Shown: positions 46,323 through 54,911 of the stretch, piece after piece
How positions within the stretch are numbered: the stretch's first letter is position 1
How the letters are laid out: the number at the start of each line of letters is the position of its first letter
Assembly: GCA_030427635.1 (NCBI GenBank)
Contig: JAUIBA010000006.1
Span: 62,001-126,000 of the forward strand
Direction: 5' to 3'
DNA length: 64,000 nucleotides
Origin: Bacteroidia bacterium
GTDB taxonomy: Bacteria > Bacteroidota > Bacteroidia > Chitinophagales > Chitinophagaceae
The notes under the pieces: generated by a model
What the model saw: the letters and a program-made list of their open reading frames with translations, nothing else
The model's database searches: none
Told to the model about the DNA's origin: nothing
Program-made: the position numbers and the translations under genes

Positions 46323-46943
46323 TTATTGATAATCTTCGATACTAAGCCGCTCCCTGCACATATAATATTCTCTGGGGTCATTGGATGCTACAACAACCAG
46401 CCTGTCACCGGCAAAGTTATCCATCCAGTCTCTGTACTGCTGTACGCCATTTTCATCCAGATTAGTGCACGGCTCATCCAGCATGAGTACAGGAGTGTCG
46501 GCAAATATTGCCTGAGCCAGCTTTACACGCTGTTTCATTCCTGAAGAGTAGTCATATATAGGCTTGTTGGCAGCAGCCTGCAAACCCACTATTTCAATCA
46601 TTTTCTCTACGGTCAGTCCCGGCAGTACAGGTTTAAAAGAAAAATGAAATTTCAGAAACTCCACTAATGTAAACTCTTCTACCAGCTCCTGCCCCGGTGC
46701 ACAAATGCTGATGTGTTTGTATACCTGTGCAGCAGTTATTATACCACCACTATTATCTGTGTATTCAATACGCCCCACAGAAGGTCGCTGCATACCGGCC
46801 AGTACCCGTAGTAATGTAGATTTACCACTACCATTGGGCCCCAGAAGTGCATATTTCCCGGGGGTACTAAAAGTAAAATCAACATCTTTAAACACCCTGT
46901 GACGCTGAAAGCGCTTACCTACCTGGTGTAATGCAATATTCAT
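46323..46943 (-). CDS. ABC transporter ATP-binding protein
   Basis: About 206 residues from the ATG at 46943; upstream in-frame codons to 47093 lie outside the normal family start. Walker A is LLGPNGSGKST, the signature YSSGMKQRVKLAQ and Walker B VLMLDEPCTNLD. The length is that of a minimal CcmA-like or lipoprotein-type ATPase. No permease or substrate-binding gene is adjacent, so partner and substrate are unknown. A TATTTTTG box at 46950-46957 ends 6 bases before the ATG, supporting this start. Confidence 0.92.
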   Translation of the reverse strand: MNIALHQVGKRFQRHRVFKDVDFTFSTPGKYALLGPNGSGKSTLLRVLAGMQRPSVGRIEYTDNSGGIITAAQVYKHISICAPGQELVEEFTLVEFLKFHFSFKPVLPGLTVEKMIEIVGLQAAANKPIYDYSSGMKQRVKLAQAIFADTPVLMLDEPCTNLDENGVQQYRDWMDNFAGDRLVVVASNDPREYYMCRERLSIEDYQ

Positions 46944-46949
46944 ATGGCT

Positions 46950-46957
46950 CAAAAATA
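46950..46957 (-). promoter_or_regulatory. -7 promoter element abutting the ABC ATPase gene
   Basis: Minus-strand TATTTTTG, a perfect TAnnTTTG, 6 bases before the ATG at 46943. Confidence 0.4.
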
Positions 46958-47071
46958 CAAACGGTATACGACAACAGGCTGTTTTATATGCGCAACTATG
47001 TGTAGACAGGTCCGGAATTTCTTCACACCTGCTATGCAAATAAAAATACATTCTCGATATTTGCATATCTG

Positions 47072-47476
47072 ATGCAGGGAAAACAGTCACCAATTATCAC
47101 TTTCAATAGCCGGGAAAAAGCCGGTCTGGTAGTGCTGTTATCTATCCTCACACTACTGGTGGCAATAAAAGCAACAATGCACCTTTGGGTAAAGCCCAGC
47201 TACGACAGGGAAAAAGAGCAACAGCTACTACAGGCATGGGAAGAAATGAAAGAGTCTGTAAGAAGTGGTCATGTCATAGTTAACATCAATACCGCAGACT
47301 CTGTTACGCTGGTAAGTCTGAAAGGTATAGGACCGGTAACAGCACATAAAATACTGCTGTACCGGGCCGAGAACGGCCCCTTCACCAATGTAAAACAGCT
47401 AGGGGACGTTGCCTCCTTTCCTCGCGATGTGTTTGCAGAGCTGGAAACACATCTTACTGTAGCCGATAAAAAATAA
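47072..47476 (+). CDS. ComEA-like helix-hairpin-helix protein
   Basis: A 134-residue protein. The N-terminal TM helix (about 14-34, AGLVVLLSILTLLVAIKATM) is followed by a charged linker and a ComEA-type double HhH domain (about 68-130): VNINTADSVTLVSLKGIGPV, AHKILLYRAENGPF and FPRDVFAELETHL. It would be membrane-anchored with the DNA-binding HhH outside the cytoplasm, as in the DNA-uptake receptor ComEA. No other competence gene is nearby. Convergent with the M28 peptidase, with 5 bases between them. Confidence 0.9.
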   Translation: MQGKQSPIITFNSREKAGLVVLLSILTLLVAIKATMHLWVKPSYDREKEQQLLQAWEEMKESVRSGHVIVNINTADSVTLVSLKGIGPVTAHKILLYRAENGPFTNVKQLGDVASFPRDVFAELETHLTVADKK

Positions 47477-47481
47477 CCCTA

Positions 47482-49059
47482 TCAGCGTCTGTAACTATCC
47501 GGCGAAGTATTTACTGCAGGTAAAGGCTTCCGGGGTAGCTTCTTCGTACGCATTGCTGTATGATATACAAATGATGCCACAATAGCAGATGCCTGCTGAA
47601 GATCAGCTACAGAAACCCTGTCATAAGAGTCCATATTGGTATGGTGTGTGCGGGTACCATATTCCAACGGATCCTGTATAAACTGAAATCCCGGTATACC
47701 CACTTCATCAAAGGAGATATGATCTGTAGACCCCGTATTTCTTCTGGTAACGGTTGCTGCACCCAAGTCAGCAAACGGCGCCAGCCATCCTGTAAATATT
47801 GGTCGTACCTCTTCATTCTCCTGCATATATATACCACGAATCTTTCCGCCACCATTATCCAGATTATAATATGCTGATACTTTTTTCTGGTCATCCTTCA
47901 GCTTCATTGTAAGCCTGTTACCAAAGTGCTTTTTTACATATGCACGGGACCCCAGAAGTCCTTGTTCTTCTCCTGTCCATAGTGCAAGGCGGATTGTGCG
48001 GCGCGGACGCACACCTGTCTTCTTAAGAATGCGCATTGCTTCCATCATCACAGCACATCCGGTAGCATTATCGGTAGCTCCTGTAGATGCATGCCAGCTA
48101 TCCAGATGAGCGCCCAGCATTACAAGCTCATCTTTTAACTCAGGGTCTGTTCCCGGAATTTCGGCTATCACGTTGTACTCAGTAGAGTCAGACGTAAGAA
48201 ATGTTGTCCATGAGTCCATCTCCAGAGTTACATGCTTACCAGCTTCCAGCAGTCGCCCCAGCACGCCCAGCTGCTCACTGCCTATCTCCATTTCCGGCAA
48301 TACCGGTGGCGCATCCCACCTGCGCGATGCACCATTCGATGTAAATACGGTCCCCATGGTGCCACGCCCACCACTTACTACAGCTCTGGCACCCTCCTGC
48401 CACAAAAATGAATCAATGCGAGGACGATGATTTACCCTGCGCCGGGCTGGTGGGGATGGCTTCCTGCTAAGATTCGTTGCTCCGGCATCACTTACCGGGT
48501 CTGAGGCTATTTTCTGTAACTCCTCATCAGTCAGTCGTCTTGCATCTGCTGTAAAGTTGGGCTGCGTCATATTACTAAGAGAAGACAGCACCACAAACTT
48601 CCCCCTCAATTGTCCTTTGTACTTATACAATTCCTCAGGCTTATCGGCTCTCACCAGCACAGCATCTCCTGTTAAAAGTCCCTCTGTTCCGGGTGTCCAT
48701 GCTCGGGGATATCCAATAATTGGCTGGTAATAGGGCACACGCATAGCTACATAGGCACGGTCTACCTGCCATCCCTTACCAAAACCTCCCCACCGCTCAA
48801 TTTTTACATTCTTCATCCCCCACGACTTTAATTGCTTTGCGGCCCACACCTCTGCATTATATAACCCCTGTGAACCAGTAAGCCGCGGTCCGTTAACATC
48901 AGTAAGCTCAAAAAGTGTATTCATAACCTGAGAGTTATGAAATGCCTCTTTTTTTATAAGGCCAATTGTGTGCATATCAACCTCACCATCCCTGTCGCCA
49001 CGGAATGAAAGCGAGAGTAATGCAACACCAGGAAGTATCAGAAATGCCAACTTTCTCAT
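47482..49059 (-). CDS. M28 family zinc aminopeptidase, exported
   Basis: A 525-residue protein with a short signal (about 1-19, ending LSLSF). A PA-like insert (about 120-250) is followed by the M28 catalytic domain. Zinc and catalytic residues are in LGAHLDSWHASTGATDNATG (His, Asp, bridging Asp), TGEEQGLLGSRAY (catalytic Glu-Glu), YNLDNGGGKIRG (Asp) and TGSTDHISFDEVGIPGFQFI (His). It cleaves N-terminal residues from peptides, probably in the periplasm or at the surface. Monocistronic and divergent from the Ala/Pro/Lys-rich gene. Confidence 0.94.
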   Translation of the reverse strand: MRKLAFLILPGVALLSLSFRGDRDGEVDMHTIGLIKKEAFHNSQVMNTLFELTDVNGPRLTGSQGLYNAEVWAAKQLKSWGMKNVKIERWGGFGKGWQVDRAYVAMRVPYYQPIIGYPRAWTPGTEGLLTGDAVLVRADKPEELYKYKGQLRGKFVVLSSLSNMTQPNFTADARRLTDEELQKIASDPVSDAGATNLSRKPSPPARRRVNHRPRIDSFLWQEGARAVVSGGRGTMGTVFTSNGASRRWDAPPVLPEMEIGSEQLGVLGRLLEAGKHVTLEMDSWTTFLTSDSTEYNVIAEIPGTDPELKDELVMLGAHLDSWHASTGATDNATGCAVMMEAMRILKKTGVRPRRTIRLALWTGEEQGLLGSRAYVKKHFGNRLTMKLKDDQKKVSAYYNLDNGGGKIRGIYMQENEEVRPIFTGWLAPFADLGAATVTRRNTGSTDHISFDEVGIPGFQFIQDPLEYGTRTHHTNMDSYDRVSVADLQQASAIVASFVYHTAMRTKKLPRKPLPAVNTSPDSYRR

Positions 49060-49259
49060 GTCTGTAAGCGTATTGTTTTATAGTACTTTCGAAAAGTAAT
49101 AAAAAGACAGATATAATGGTTGATATTTCAGTTTAAACGGATAAAAATCCATCCGGATATTCTACTATGAAATAACATTGGGTTAAATACTGAAAATGTA
49201 CGTAAAATGCTATGCCTGTTCATGTTTTTTTATATCTTCGCCTTAACAAAAGAAATACT

Positions 49260-50003
49260 ATGACTAAAATCTTTGTTCCTGTATTTGCTGCCTGCTTACT
49301 AACCGTTGGCACGTTGAATGCACAAACTCCAAAGGGTAAACCAGCCCCTGCGGTAAAAAAAGTTACCGTACCGGTACGTAAAGTACCTGTGCCGGTTGGC
49401 AGGCCTGTAGTTCCGGTTACAAAACCATCAGCTGCATCAAAACCTGCTGCTCCGGTAGTAGCAAAACCAGCTCCGGCACCAAAACCCGTAGCAACCAAAC
49501 CAGCGGCTGCACCAAAGCCAGTAGCTGCACCAAAGCCGGCACATACGCCAGCTCCTGCAAAAAAGGCTCCTGTAGCAGTAAAGAAAGCTCCTGTTACACA
49601 TGCTCCTGCTAAAAAAGCAGTAGTAAATCACAAAAAAGCTACTCCAAAGAAAAAAATTGCTCCTGCTTCACAAAAATTGGCTACGCCAGCACCACGTACA
49701 TCTCCTAAAAGATATACTGAAGATGCAATGCCAGCGCCGAAGCGTGTAATAGAAGAGCGTATCGTAATTCGCGAAGAAAGCAATGACGCTCCATCATCAT
49801 GCAACAGCCACAAGAAGTCTTCATGCTGTGATAAACACGACAATGAAAGTCCCAAAAGCATAAATGGCTGCGGATGCTACTCTCACATGCCTCATGCGTG
49901 TAAGCCATGGAAATTCCGTTACAGAAGATACTACAGATACAACTACACTATGCAGCATTATAATGCATGCAAAGAACATGGCTGCAATGGCCATCATCAC
50001 TAA
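49260..50003 (+). CDS. Secreted Ala/Pro/Lys-rich protein with Cys/His-rich tail
   Basis: 247 residues from the ATG at 49260, which gives a standard signal peptide (MTKIFVPVFAACLLTVGTLN, then AQ); the in-frame ATG at 49212 would disrupt it. Residues about 25-145 are low-complexity Ala/Pro/Lys/Val repeats (KPVAAPKPA, AKKAPVAVKKAPV), histone-H1-like and very basic. Residues about 180-247 hold eight Cys and nine His (SSCCDKH, NGCGCYSH, ending in three His) plus a Tyr/Arg-rich patch (FRYRRYYRYNY). Inference: an extended periplasmic or surface linker carrying a soft-metal-binding tail. No family is recognised. A TATCTTCG element at 49233-49240 is a one-mismatch -7 box, and a strong terminator follows. 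Confidence 0.85.
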   Translation: MTKIFVPVFAACLLTVGTLNAQTPKGKPAPAVKKVTVPVRKVPVPVGRPVVPVTKPSAASKPAAPVVAKPAPAPKPVATKPAAAPKPVAAPKPAHTPAPAKKAPVAVKKAPVTHAPAKKAVVNHKKATPKKKIAPASQKLATPAPRTSPKRYTEDAMPAPKRVIEERIVIREESNDAPSSCNSHKKSSCCDKHDNESPKSINGCGCYSHMPHACKPWKFRYRRYYRYNYTMQHYNACKEHGCNGHHH

Positions 50004-50020
50004 GTATAGTTATCTTACTT

Positions 50021-50065
50021 AAAAGAAAGAACCTCTGGTACAATCAGCCAGAGGTTCTTTCTTTT
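50021..50065 (+). terminator. Strong terminator after the Ala/Pro/Lys-rich gene
   Basis: A perfect 18-bp stem (50021-50038 with 50048-50065) and a 9-base loop, the descending arm ending in TTTCTTTT. Confidence 0.9.
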
Positions 50066-50130
50066 AGTGAAGTACACATTACGCTGCGGTATGCCGCACA
50101 TCATTAACATTTCAGTGTGCCCACATAGCT

Positions 50131-50138
50131 TACTTTTG
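50131..50138 (+). promoter_or_regulatory. -7 promoter element for the rhomboid gene
   Basis: TACTTTTG, a perfect TAnnTTTG, 22 bases before the ATG at 50161. Confidence 0.45.
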
Positions 50139-50160
50139 GGAACATTTTAATCATGCATAA

Positions 50161-50760
50161 ATGAGTCTGTTCATCCTTATTATAGCAATAACGGCACTGG
50201 TATCATTTCTGGCATTTAGCGACAACAGACTGATGGAGAAGCTGATATTATGGCCGGCACGTATGCATGAGCCAGGTCAGTATTATCGTCTACTCACATC
50301 CGGCTTTATTCATGCCGACTGGGCACATCTGATGTTCAACATGATTGCCCTGTATTTTGTAGGAGAGTTTGCTTATTATGTTCTTGGCAAATGGTTTCTG
50401 CTGCTATACCTGGCCGGGATAGTAGTGGCTTCGCTACCCTCTTTCCTGAAAAACCGTAACAATTATTACTACCGTTCTCTGGGGGCATCCGGTGGGGTGT
50501 CGGCTGTGATGTTCTTTTTCATATATTTTCTGCCATGGCAGAAAATATATCTGATGTTTTTGCCCGGCTTAGGCATTCCTGCTATACTCTTCGGGGTATT
50601 ATATCTTGCATCAGAAGTGTTTATGTCCCGCAGAAGTGAGTCAAACATCAATCACGATGCACACATATGGGGTGCTGTCTTTGGTGTTGTGTTTGCGCTT
50701 ATTAAAGACCCTACACATGGCGGGTATCTGATACATTCACTTACCAATCCTGTATTTTAG
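50161..50760 (+). CDS. Rhomboid family intramembrane serine protease
   Basis: A 199-residue protein with six hydrophobic helices. The catalytic Ser110 is in SLGASGGVS and the His168 partner in NHDAHIWGAVFG. The conserved loop motif FIHADWAHLMFNM (about 49-61) precedes TM2. It cleaves substrates within the inner membrane. The length is that of a minimal six-TM bacterial rhomboid. Its TAG shares bases with the stop of the convergent tilS gene (TTAG). Confidence 0.95.
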   Translation: MSLFILIIAITALVSFLAFSDNRLMEKLILWPARMHEPGQYYRLLTSGFIHADWAHLMFNMIALYFVGEFAYYVLGKWFLLLYLAGIVVASLPSFLKNRNNYYYRSLGASGGVSAVMFFFIYFLPWQKIYLMFLPGLGIPAILFGVLYLASEVFMSRRSESNINHDAHIWGAVFGVVFALIKDPTHGGYLIHSLTNPVF

Positions 50761-52097
50761 GAAATAGCTTTTCTTTCTATTTTTAATACCTGCTGCTGTC
50801 CCGGCATTACCCGGCAACGTTCATCTACCCGGTATCCGGCAAGCCAGAGTATGCGCCCCCTACTTTCCACCACCCATACATGCTCCTTTTCATGAAGGGG
50901 CACCTTCATATCTATAAGCAATCTGCTTACCTTTTTCTTCTTCATCCCCATGCCAAACGGGTAAAAATAGTCGCCTGTACGCCATCTTCTCAGCACCAGT
51001 GGGAATGTGGCAGCTGAGGCAGACAGGTAAACTTCATCCTCATTTGTTTTCAGTACATCCGGCACATCCTGCATAGAAAACCTATACCTGTATCCTTCCG
51101 TTTCTATAACAGCCGGCACTTCGTGTATATGTATCAGATCTGTATCTGCTACAGCATGTGTAGTAACAACCAGAAAATCCCGGTCTTTTATGATGCGATG
51201 TGTGGCAGAGGCAACATACCGTCCGGTCTCTGCCTCTAACAACCCTGTTATATCAGGTAACTGTGCTGTAGAAAAACCAAACTGAGAAAACAACTCATAA
51301 CATATTGTGCTCAATGGCTCCCTTTTCTTCAGCTTACGTACCGGCACATAAAAGTCAGCGCCGCGCTGCTCTATAAGGTTTTTCCGCTCCTTTTCTACTG
51401 CTGTGTTATATAGCAACTCAGCCTCTCTGAACCTTACTATATTATCGTTTAAAGTAGATACAAAGCCGGGAAACAAACTACCTATTTCCGGCACCAGCCT
51501 GTGCCGGATAGCATTGCGCAGGTAATCGTCAGACTGATTACTCTCATCCTCACGCCACACAATACCCTGCGCCTCTGCAAACGCCTTTATCTGATATCTA
51601 CCGGCAAATAGCAGCGGTCTTATTACCTTCCCATTATCCGGCAGTATCCCATGTAGCCCATGTAGCCCCGTACCTCTGAAAACATTAATCAGAAAGGTCT
51701 CTGCATTATCATCTGCATGGTGAGCAGTAGCCACTCTTGCATAATTATGCTCCTGCATGAGTGATGCAAACCAGTCATAACGTAGTTTGCGGGCAGTTTC
51801 CTGAGTCCCCGTCTTCCACGCTGCTGCACTTGCTTTAGTATCAAACCTTACAGCATGTAATGTAACTCCATTAGCCGCACACCAGGCTCTTACAAGGTCC
51901 TCATCAGCGTCAGATGCAGCCCCACGTAATCCAAAGTTGCAATGAGCCACAGCAAAAGAGATTCCGGAACTGTGGAATAAATGCGCCAGAACCATAGAGT
52001 CTATTCCACCGCTCACTGCCAGCAATAGCTTTGCATTTTGCAAATGAGAAAAAGCAGATGTCCAGTTTTTCCGGAATAAAGTCAGCAGATTGTTCAA
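50757..52097 (-). CDS. tilS: tRNA(Ile)-lysidine synthase
   Basis: A 446-residue enzyme. The N-terminal PP-loop ATPase has LLAVSGGIDSMVLAHLF (about 26-42), then CNFGLRGAASDADE, ATAHHADDNAETFLINVFRG and NAIRHRLVPE. The C-terminal part has the TilS substrate-binding domain (RRWRTGDYFYPFGMGMKKKK, VSRLLIDMKVP). It converts C34 of tRNA-Ile(CAU) to lysidine so that it reads AUA. AUA codons are very common in this window's genes, which fits a heavily used enzyme. It is the last gene of an operon with the TPR and DMP19 genes (24-base gap). Confidence 0.96.
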   Translation of the reverse strand: MNNLLTLFRKNWTSAFSHLQNAKLLLAVSGGIDSMVLAHLFHSSGISFAVAHCNFGLRGAASDADEDLVRAWCAANGVTLHAVRFDTKASAAAWKTGTQETARKLRYDWFASLMQEHNYARVATAHHADDNAETFLINVFRGTGLHGLHGILPDNGKVIRPLLFAGRYQIKAFAEAQGIVWREDESNQSDDYLRNAIRHRLVPEIGSLFPGFVSTLNDNIVRFREAELLYNTAVEKERKNLIEQRGADFYVPVRKLKKREPLSTICYELFSQFGFSTAQLPDITGLLEAETGRYVASATHRIIKDRDFLVVTTHAVADTDLIHIHEVPAVIETEGYRYRFSMQDVPDVLKTNEDEVYLSASAATFPLVLRRWRTGDYFYPFGMGMKKKKVSRLLIDMKVPLHEKEHVWVVESRGRILWLAGYRVDERCRVMPGQQQVLKIERKAIS

Positions 52098-52121
52098 TAC
52101 AGAATAAGTATGAGATTCAAT

Positions 52122-52436
52122 TTAATAGACAAGGTCTTCATATGCACCCTGAAGCTCATTATAGCTGTGCATATCCCCCGCTGCCTTAGCTACCGCCATA
52201 CCTGTCTCATAGGTTTTCACAGCGGCATCTGCATCACCTGTGCGCTCTAATAACTTACCCAGATGATAATAAGTGGCTACATAACCGGCATCATTGGTAA
52301 GGTTTACCTCAAAGTATTTTCTGGCATCAGCTTCATTACCCAGCTTCACATACTCCAATGCAAGTGCGTGATTCAGGAAGCAGTCCCCGGGACTGGCTTT
52401 CAGAAAATTTATCAGTTTCTCTATTCGTTCCGTCAT
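52122..52436 (-). CDS. Small TPR protein
   Basis: 104 residues from the ATG at 52436 (MTERIEKLINFLKASPGDCF). It contains about two and a half tetratricopeptide repeats: LNHALALEYVKLGNEADARKYF, ATYYHLGKLLERTGDADAA and YETGMAVAKAAGD. A cytoplasmic protein-protein interaction module with no catalytic part. It lies between the DMP19-like gene (26-base gap) and tilS in one operon, and the partner is unknown. Confidence 0.85.
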   Translation of the reverse strand: MTERIEKLINFLKASPGDCFLNHALALEYVKLGNEADARKYFEVNLTNDAGYVATYYHLGKLLERTGDADAAVKTYETGMAVAKAAGDMHSYNELQGAYEDLVY

Positions 52437-52462
52437 TACTATATCAGCTCGTAAACACAAAT

Positions 52463-52981
52463 TTACACTGCGGGTGCAGGTTTGACAAATTCATCCTGAT
52501 GTTCTACTGCATACTTCAGCAATAACTGTATCGTAGCTTCCGCCAAAGACTTATAACGCTCTTCCAGTCCCTCAAACTCGCGAAACTCGTCATACAGCTT
52601 TGCGAACTCCTCTACAGATGTCGTAGCATCCAGCTGCTCTCTGTTCAGTACATATACCTTTAGTACATCATCAAGTGTCTGCGCCATTTCCGGTGCACCT
52701 AATCTGTACAACTGAGTTATTATATCAGGCAGCAAACCTACATATCCGTTCTGAATGAACTGGATAAAACCACCCTGCCCTACCTGCATATGCAGGTAAT
52801 CACCTGTAAGCAGCAATTGCTGCCCCCACGTGAGGTCATCCAGAAAATCAAATGTCTGACGGCGATATAACTCCTCATGAAGCGGACGCACCAGCATATC
52901 ATACAGCTCTTCAAACCGACCACCTTTCCAGGCTGCATTCATTTCCGTTATGTTCACTTCAGGAAAAAAACTACTATTCAT
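52463..52981 (-). CDS. DMP19 / DUF4375 family protein
   Basis: 172 residues from the ATG at 52981 (MNSSFFPEVNITEMNAAW); the frame extends upstream to 53074 but with no homologous start. An all-helical domain with the family pattern TWGQQLLLTGDYLHMQVGQG, then GFIQFIQNGYVGLLPDIITQ and LGAPEMAQTLDDVLKVY. DMP19-like proteins mimic DNA in Neisseria, but most bacterial members are uncharacterised. It is the first gene of the operon with the TPR and tilS genes. Confidence 0.87.
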   Translation of the reverse strand: MNSSFFPEVNITEMNAAWKGGRFEELYDMLVRPLHEELYRRQTFDFLDDLTWGQQLLLTGDYLHMQVGQGGFIQFIQNGYVGLLPDIITQLYRLGAPEMAQTLDDVLKVYVLNREQLDATTSVEEFAKLYDEFREFEGLEERYKSLAEATIQLLLKYAVEHQDEFVKPAPAV

Positions 52982-53071
52982 ATTATATAATACAAGGATA
53001 AAGAAGCCTGTACATCCCGGTACTCTGGCAACATTACTAAACTTGCCGAAAAAAGCCAAAGGGCACCGTAA

Positions 53072-53079
53072 CAAATCTA
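53072..53079 (-). promoter_or_regulatory. -7 promoter element for the DMP19-TPR-tilS operon
   Basis: Minus-strand TAGATTTG, a perfect TAnnTTTG, 90 bases before the start at 52981. It lies within the longer open frame and so also argues for the shorter DMP19 start. Confidence 0.4.
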
Positions 53080-53251
53080 TACTACCATTGTAAAACCTGA
53101 ATCTTATAGAAATCTAAAGACAAAATGAAAATTAAAATATCTTATTTGATAAATTTTATATCAACCAAAACAAGTAATTCTTGTATTTTTCCGGCCCGTT
53201 CAGAAAAACGGGGTCTTCATCCGGAGAAAACAATACTTAGAATAGCTTTCA

Positions 53252-54370
53252 ATGAGAGTAATTGCAGCGACGATTCTGTTTTCCGGCATATGGCTTACCA
53301 GTGCCGGTCAGAACAAGATATTGAGGGACCTTGCCAATGCAAATGACCTGAGTTCAGAGGGGTTGAAAGGAAAGGTAAAATCTATAACCACACGTGGTTT
53401 TCGGGCACAGCGCGGTATACAGGGTACTGTGCTGAAGGGTAATCTTGTACATACTACTATCAAAAAATACAACCCATCGGGCTACCTGTCTGAGAGCACA
53501 TCCAGCATAGGGGGTAATACTATAGGAGGTACGGAAATACCTTACCGTTCAGCCAAGATTGTGTATAAATATGACAATCATAACAATCTTACAGGAAGCT
53601 GTAGTTATGACACGTATGGTCGTCTTCAGGACTCATCTATACACTTTGTAGATAAAATGGGAAACCGTATCTACTGGCAGATATATAAGAGAGGTGGCTA
53701 TCAGGAATGGGAGTATATATCTGAGTACGACAATGGCGGGAACCTGCTGGAAACAAATGATTTTCATTACGGCAAGCTCATTACAAGACATACTTATAAA
53801 TACAATGAACTTGGTGAATGCACTGTTGAAAATGACTTAAACCCCGACGGCACTTTAAAAGCAAAGCGCCTGTTTAAATATAATGACTGGGGTGGTAAAA
53901 TTGAATCGGAAGAGTGGACCGGAAATGGTTCATTTTCTGTACGCCATACTTATATCTATAACGATATGAGACGCGTAGTAGAAGAAAGAGAATATAAAGA
54001 AGATGGTTCTGATAAATATTCCAAAATCCTTACGGAGTATGACAATGAAGGAAACGTAGTAGGATTAAAGCAGTACAGCGAAAAAGGCATCATTATGTAT
54101 CTGGGTAAAATGGATAAATATGGCAACCATCTTGCCGACATTGGCTATAATCCCGATGGCAGCATACATGATAAGATTACCGCAGAGTATAAATATGATG
54201 AATACGGTAACGAAATGGAAGAACTGCTAAACTTCGGCGGCTCAGCCGGCGTTATCAGGAGCACCTATAAATATGTTTATGACATGGACCTGAACTGGAT
54301 AAAGAAAACAGTATGGGAAGATGGTGACCCAGTGCGCGTTACAGAGCGGGAAATAGATTACTACTATTAA
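53252..54370 (+). CDS. Exported YD/RHS-like repeat protein
   Basis: A 372-residue protein with a signal peptide (about 1-19, ending TSAGQ). The mature part is a chain of about ten beta-hairpin repeats of roughly 22-30 residues in the YD/MORN-like style: YKYDNHNNLTGSCSYDTYGR, TYKYNELGECTVENDLNPDG, EYKYDEYGNEMEELLNF. It lacks the long Rhs cage, the DPxG cleavage motif and any C-terminal toxin, so it is not a polymorphic toxin. A surface or periplasmic binding scaffold is likely. The TAGCTTTC just before the ATG is one mismatch from a -7 box. Confidence 0.85.
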   Translation: MRVIAATILFSGIWLTSAGQNKILRDLANANDLSSEGLKGKVKSITTRGFRAQRGIQGTVLKGNLVHTTIKKYNPSGYLSESTSSIGGNTIGGTEIPYRSAKIVYKYDNHNNLTGSCSYDTYGRLQDSSIHFVDKMGNRIYWQIYKRGGYQEWEYISEYDNGGNLLETNDFHYGKLITRHTYKYNELGECTVENDLNPDGTLKAKRLFKYNDWGGKIESEEWTGNGSFSVRHTYIYNDMRRVVEEREYKEDGSDKYSKILTEYDNEGNVVGLKQYSEKGIIMYLGKMDKYGNHLADIGYNPDGSIHDKITAEYKYDEYGNEMEELLNFGGSAGVIRSTYKYVYDMDLNWIKKTVWEDGDPVRVTEREIDYYY

Positions 54371-54423
54371 GACTGTGTAGTACAGAGCATATTATTCTGC
54401 CGTAAAACCTGACCTTACTAAGT

Positions 54424-54909
54424 ATGCATGCAAACTGGGAAAAGGAAGCAAAAGAACATCAGAAAGCATACAAAAACATGCTGGAACGCGGCAATAGAAA
54501 CAAGATGCTACGCGCACTACCAGACCTGCATGAGCGTGCTTTTGCTGAAATAGACTGCCTTGACTGTGCCAGATGCTGCAAAAATCACTCGCCCCGCTTC
54601 AAAGACCCTGACATAAGAAGAATTGCCAAAAGCCTTCGTATAAAAGAAGGTGAGCTGGTAAGCCGTTACCTGAGACTGGATAATGATGGTGATTATGTTA
54701 CCCAAACAAGCCCCTGTCCGTTTCTGGCAGATGACAATACATGCAATATATATTATGACCGTCCTGGCGACTGCAAAAGGTATCCTTATACGGATGAAGA
54801 CGTACTACTGAAGCGTGTGCAGCTTACTCTGAAAAATGCTACTGTATGCCCGGCCACATACACCGTGCTGGAGCAACTGCTGAAGATGAACGAAACAAAG
54901 ACCCGGTAA
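54424..54909 (+). CDS. YkgJ family cysteine cluster protein
   Basis: A 161-residue cytoplasmic protein with the CxxCxxCC arrangement DCLDCARCCKNHSPRF (about 42-57). The second cluster is CPFLADDNTCNIYYDRPGDC followed by KRYPYTDED. These Cys residues bind zinc or an iron-sulfur centre in the family. Function is unknown, although some relatives act with flagellar or methyltransferase systems. Monocistronic and convergent with the DMT transporter, with 2 bases between the stops. Confidence 0.92.
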   Translation: MHANWEKEAKEHQKAYKNMLERGNRNKMLRALPDLHERAFAEIDCLDCARCCKNHSPRFKDPDIRRIAKSLRIKEGELVSRYLRLDNDGDYVTQTSPCPFLADDNTCNIYYDRPGDCKRYPYTDEDVLLKRVQLTLKNATVCPATYTVLEQLLKMNETKTR

Positions 54910-54911
54910 GA

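Noticed and set aside
53252-54370. Rhs/YD toxin system
   Set aside because: There are too few repeats, no cage-closing DPxG motif, no toxin tip and no immunity gene; the neighbouring DMP19 and YkgJ genes are not typical partners.
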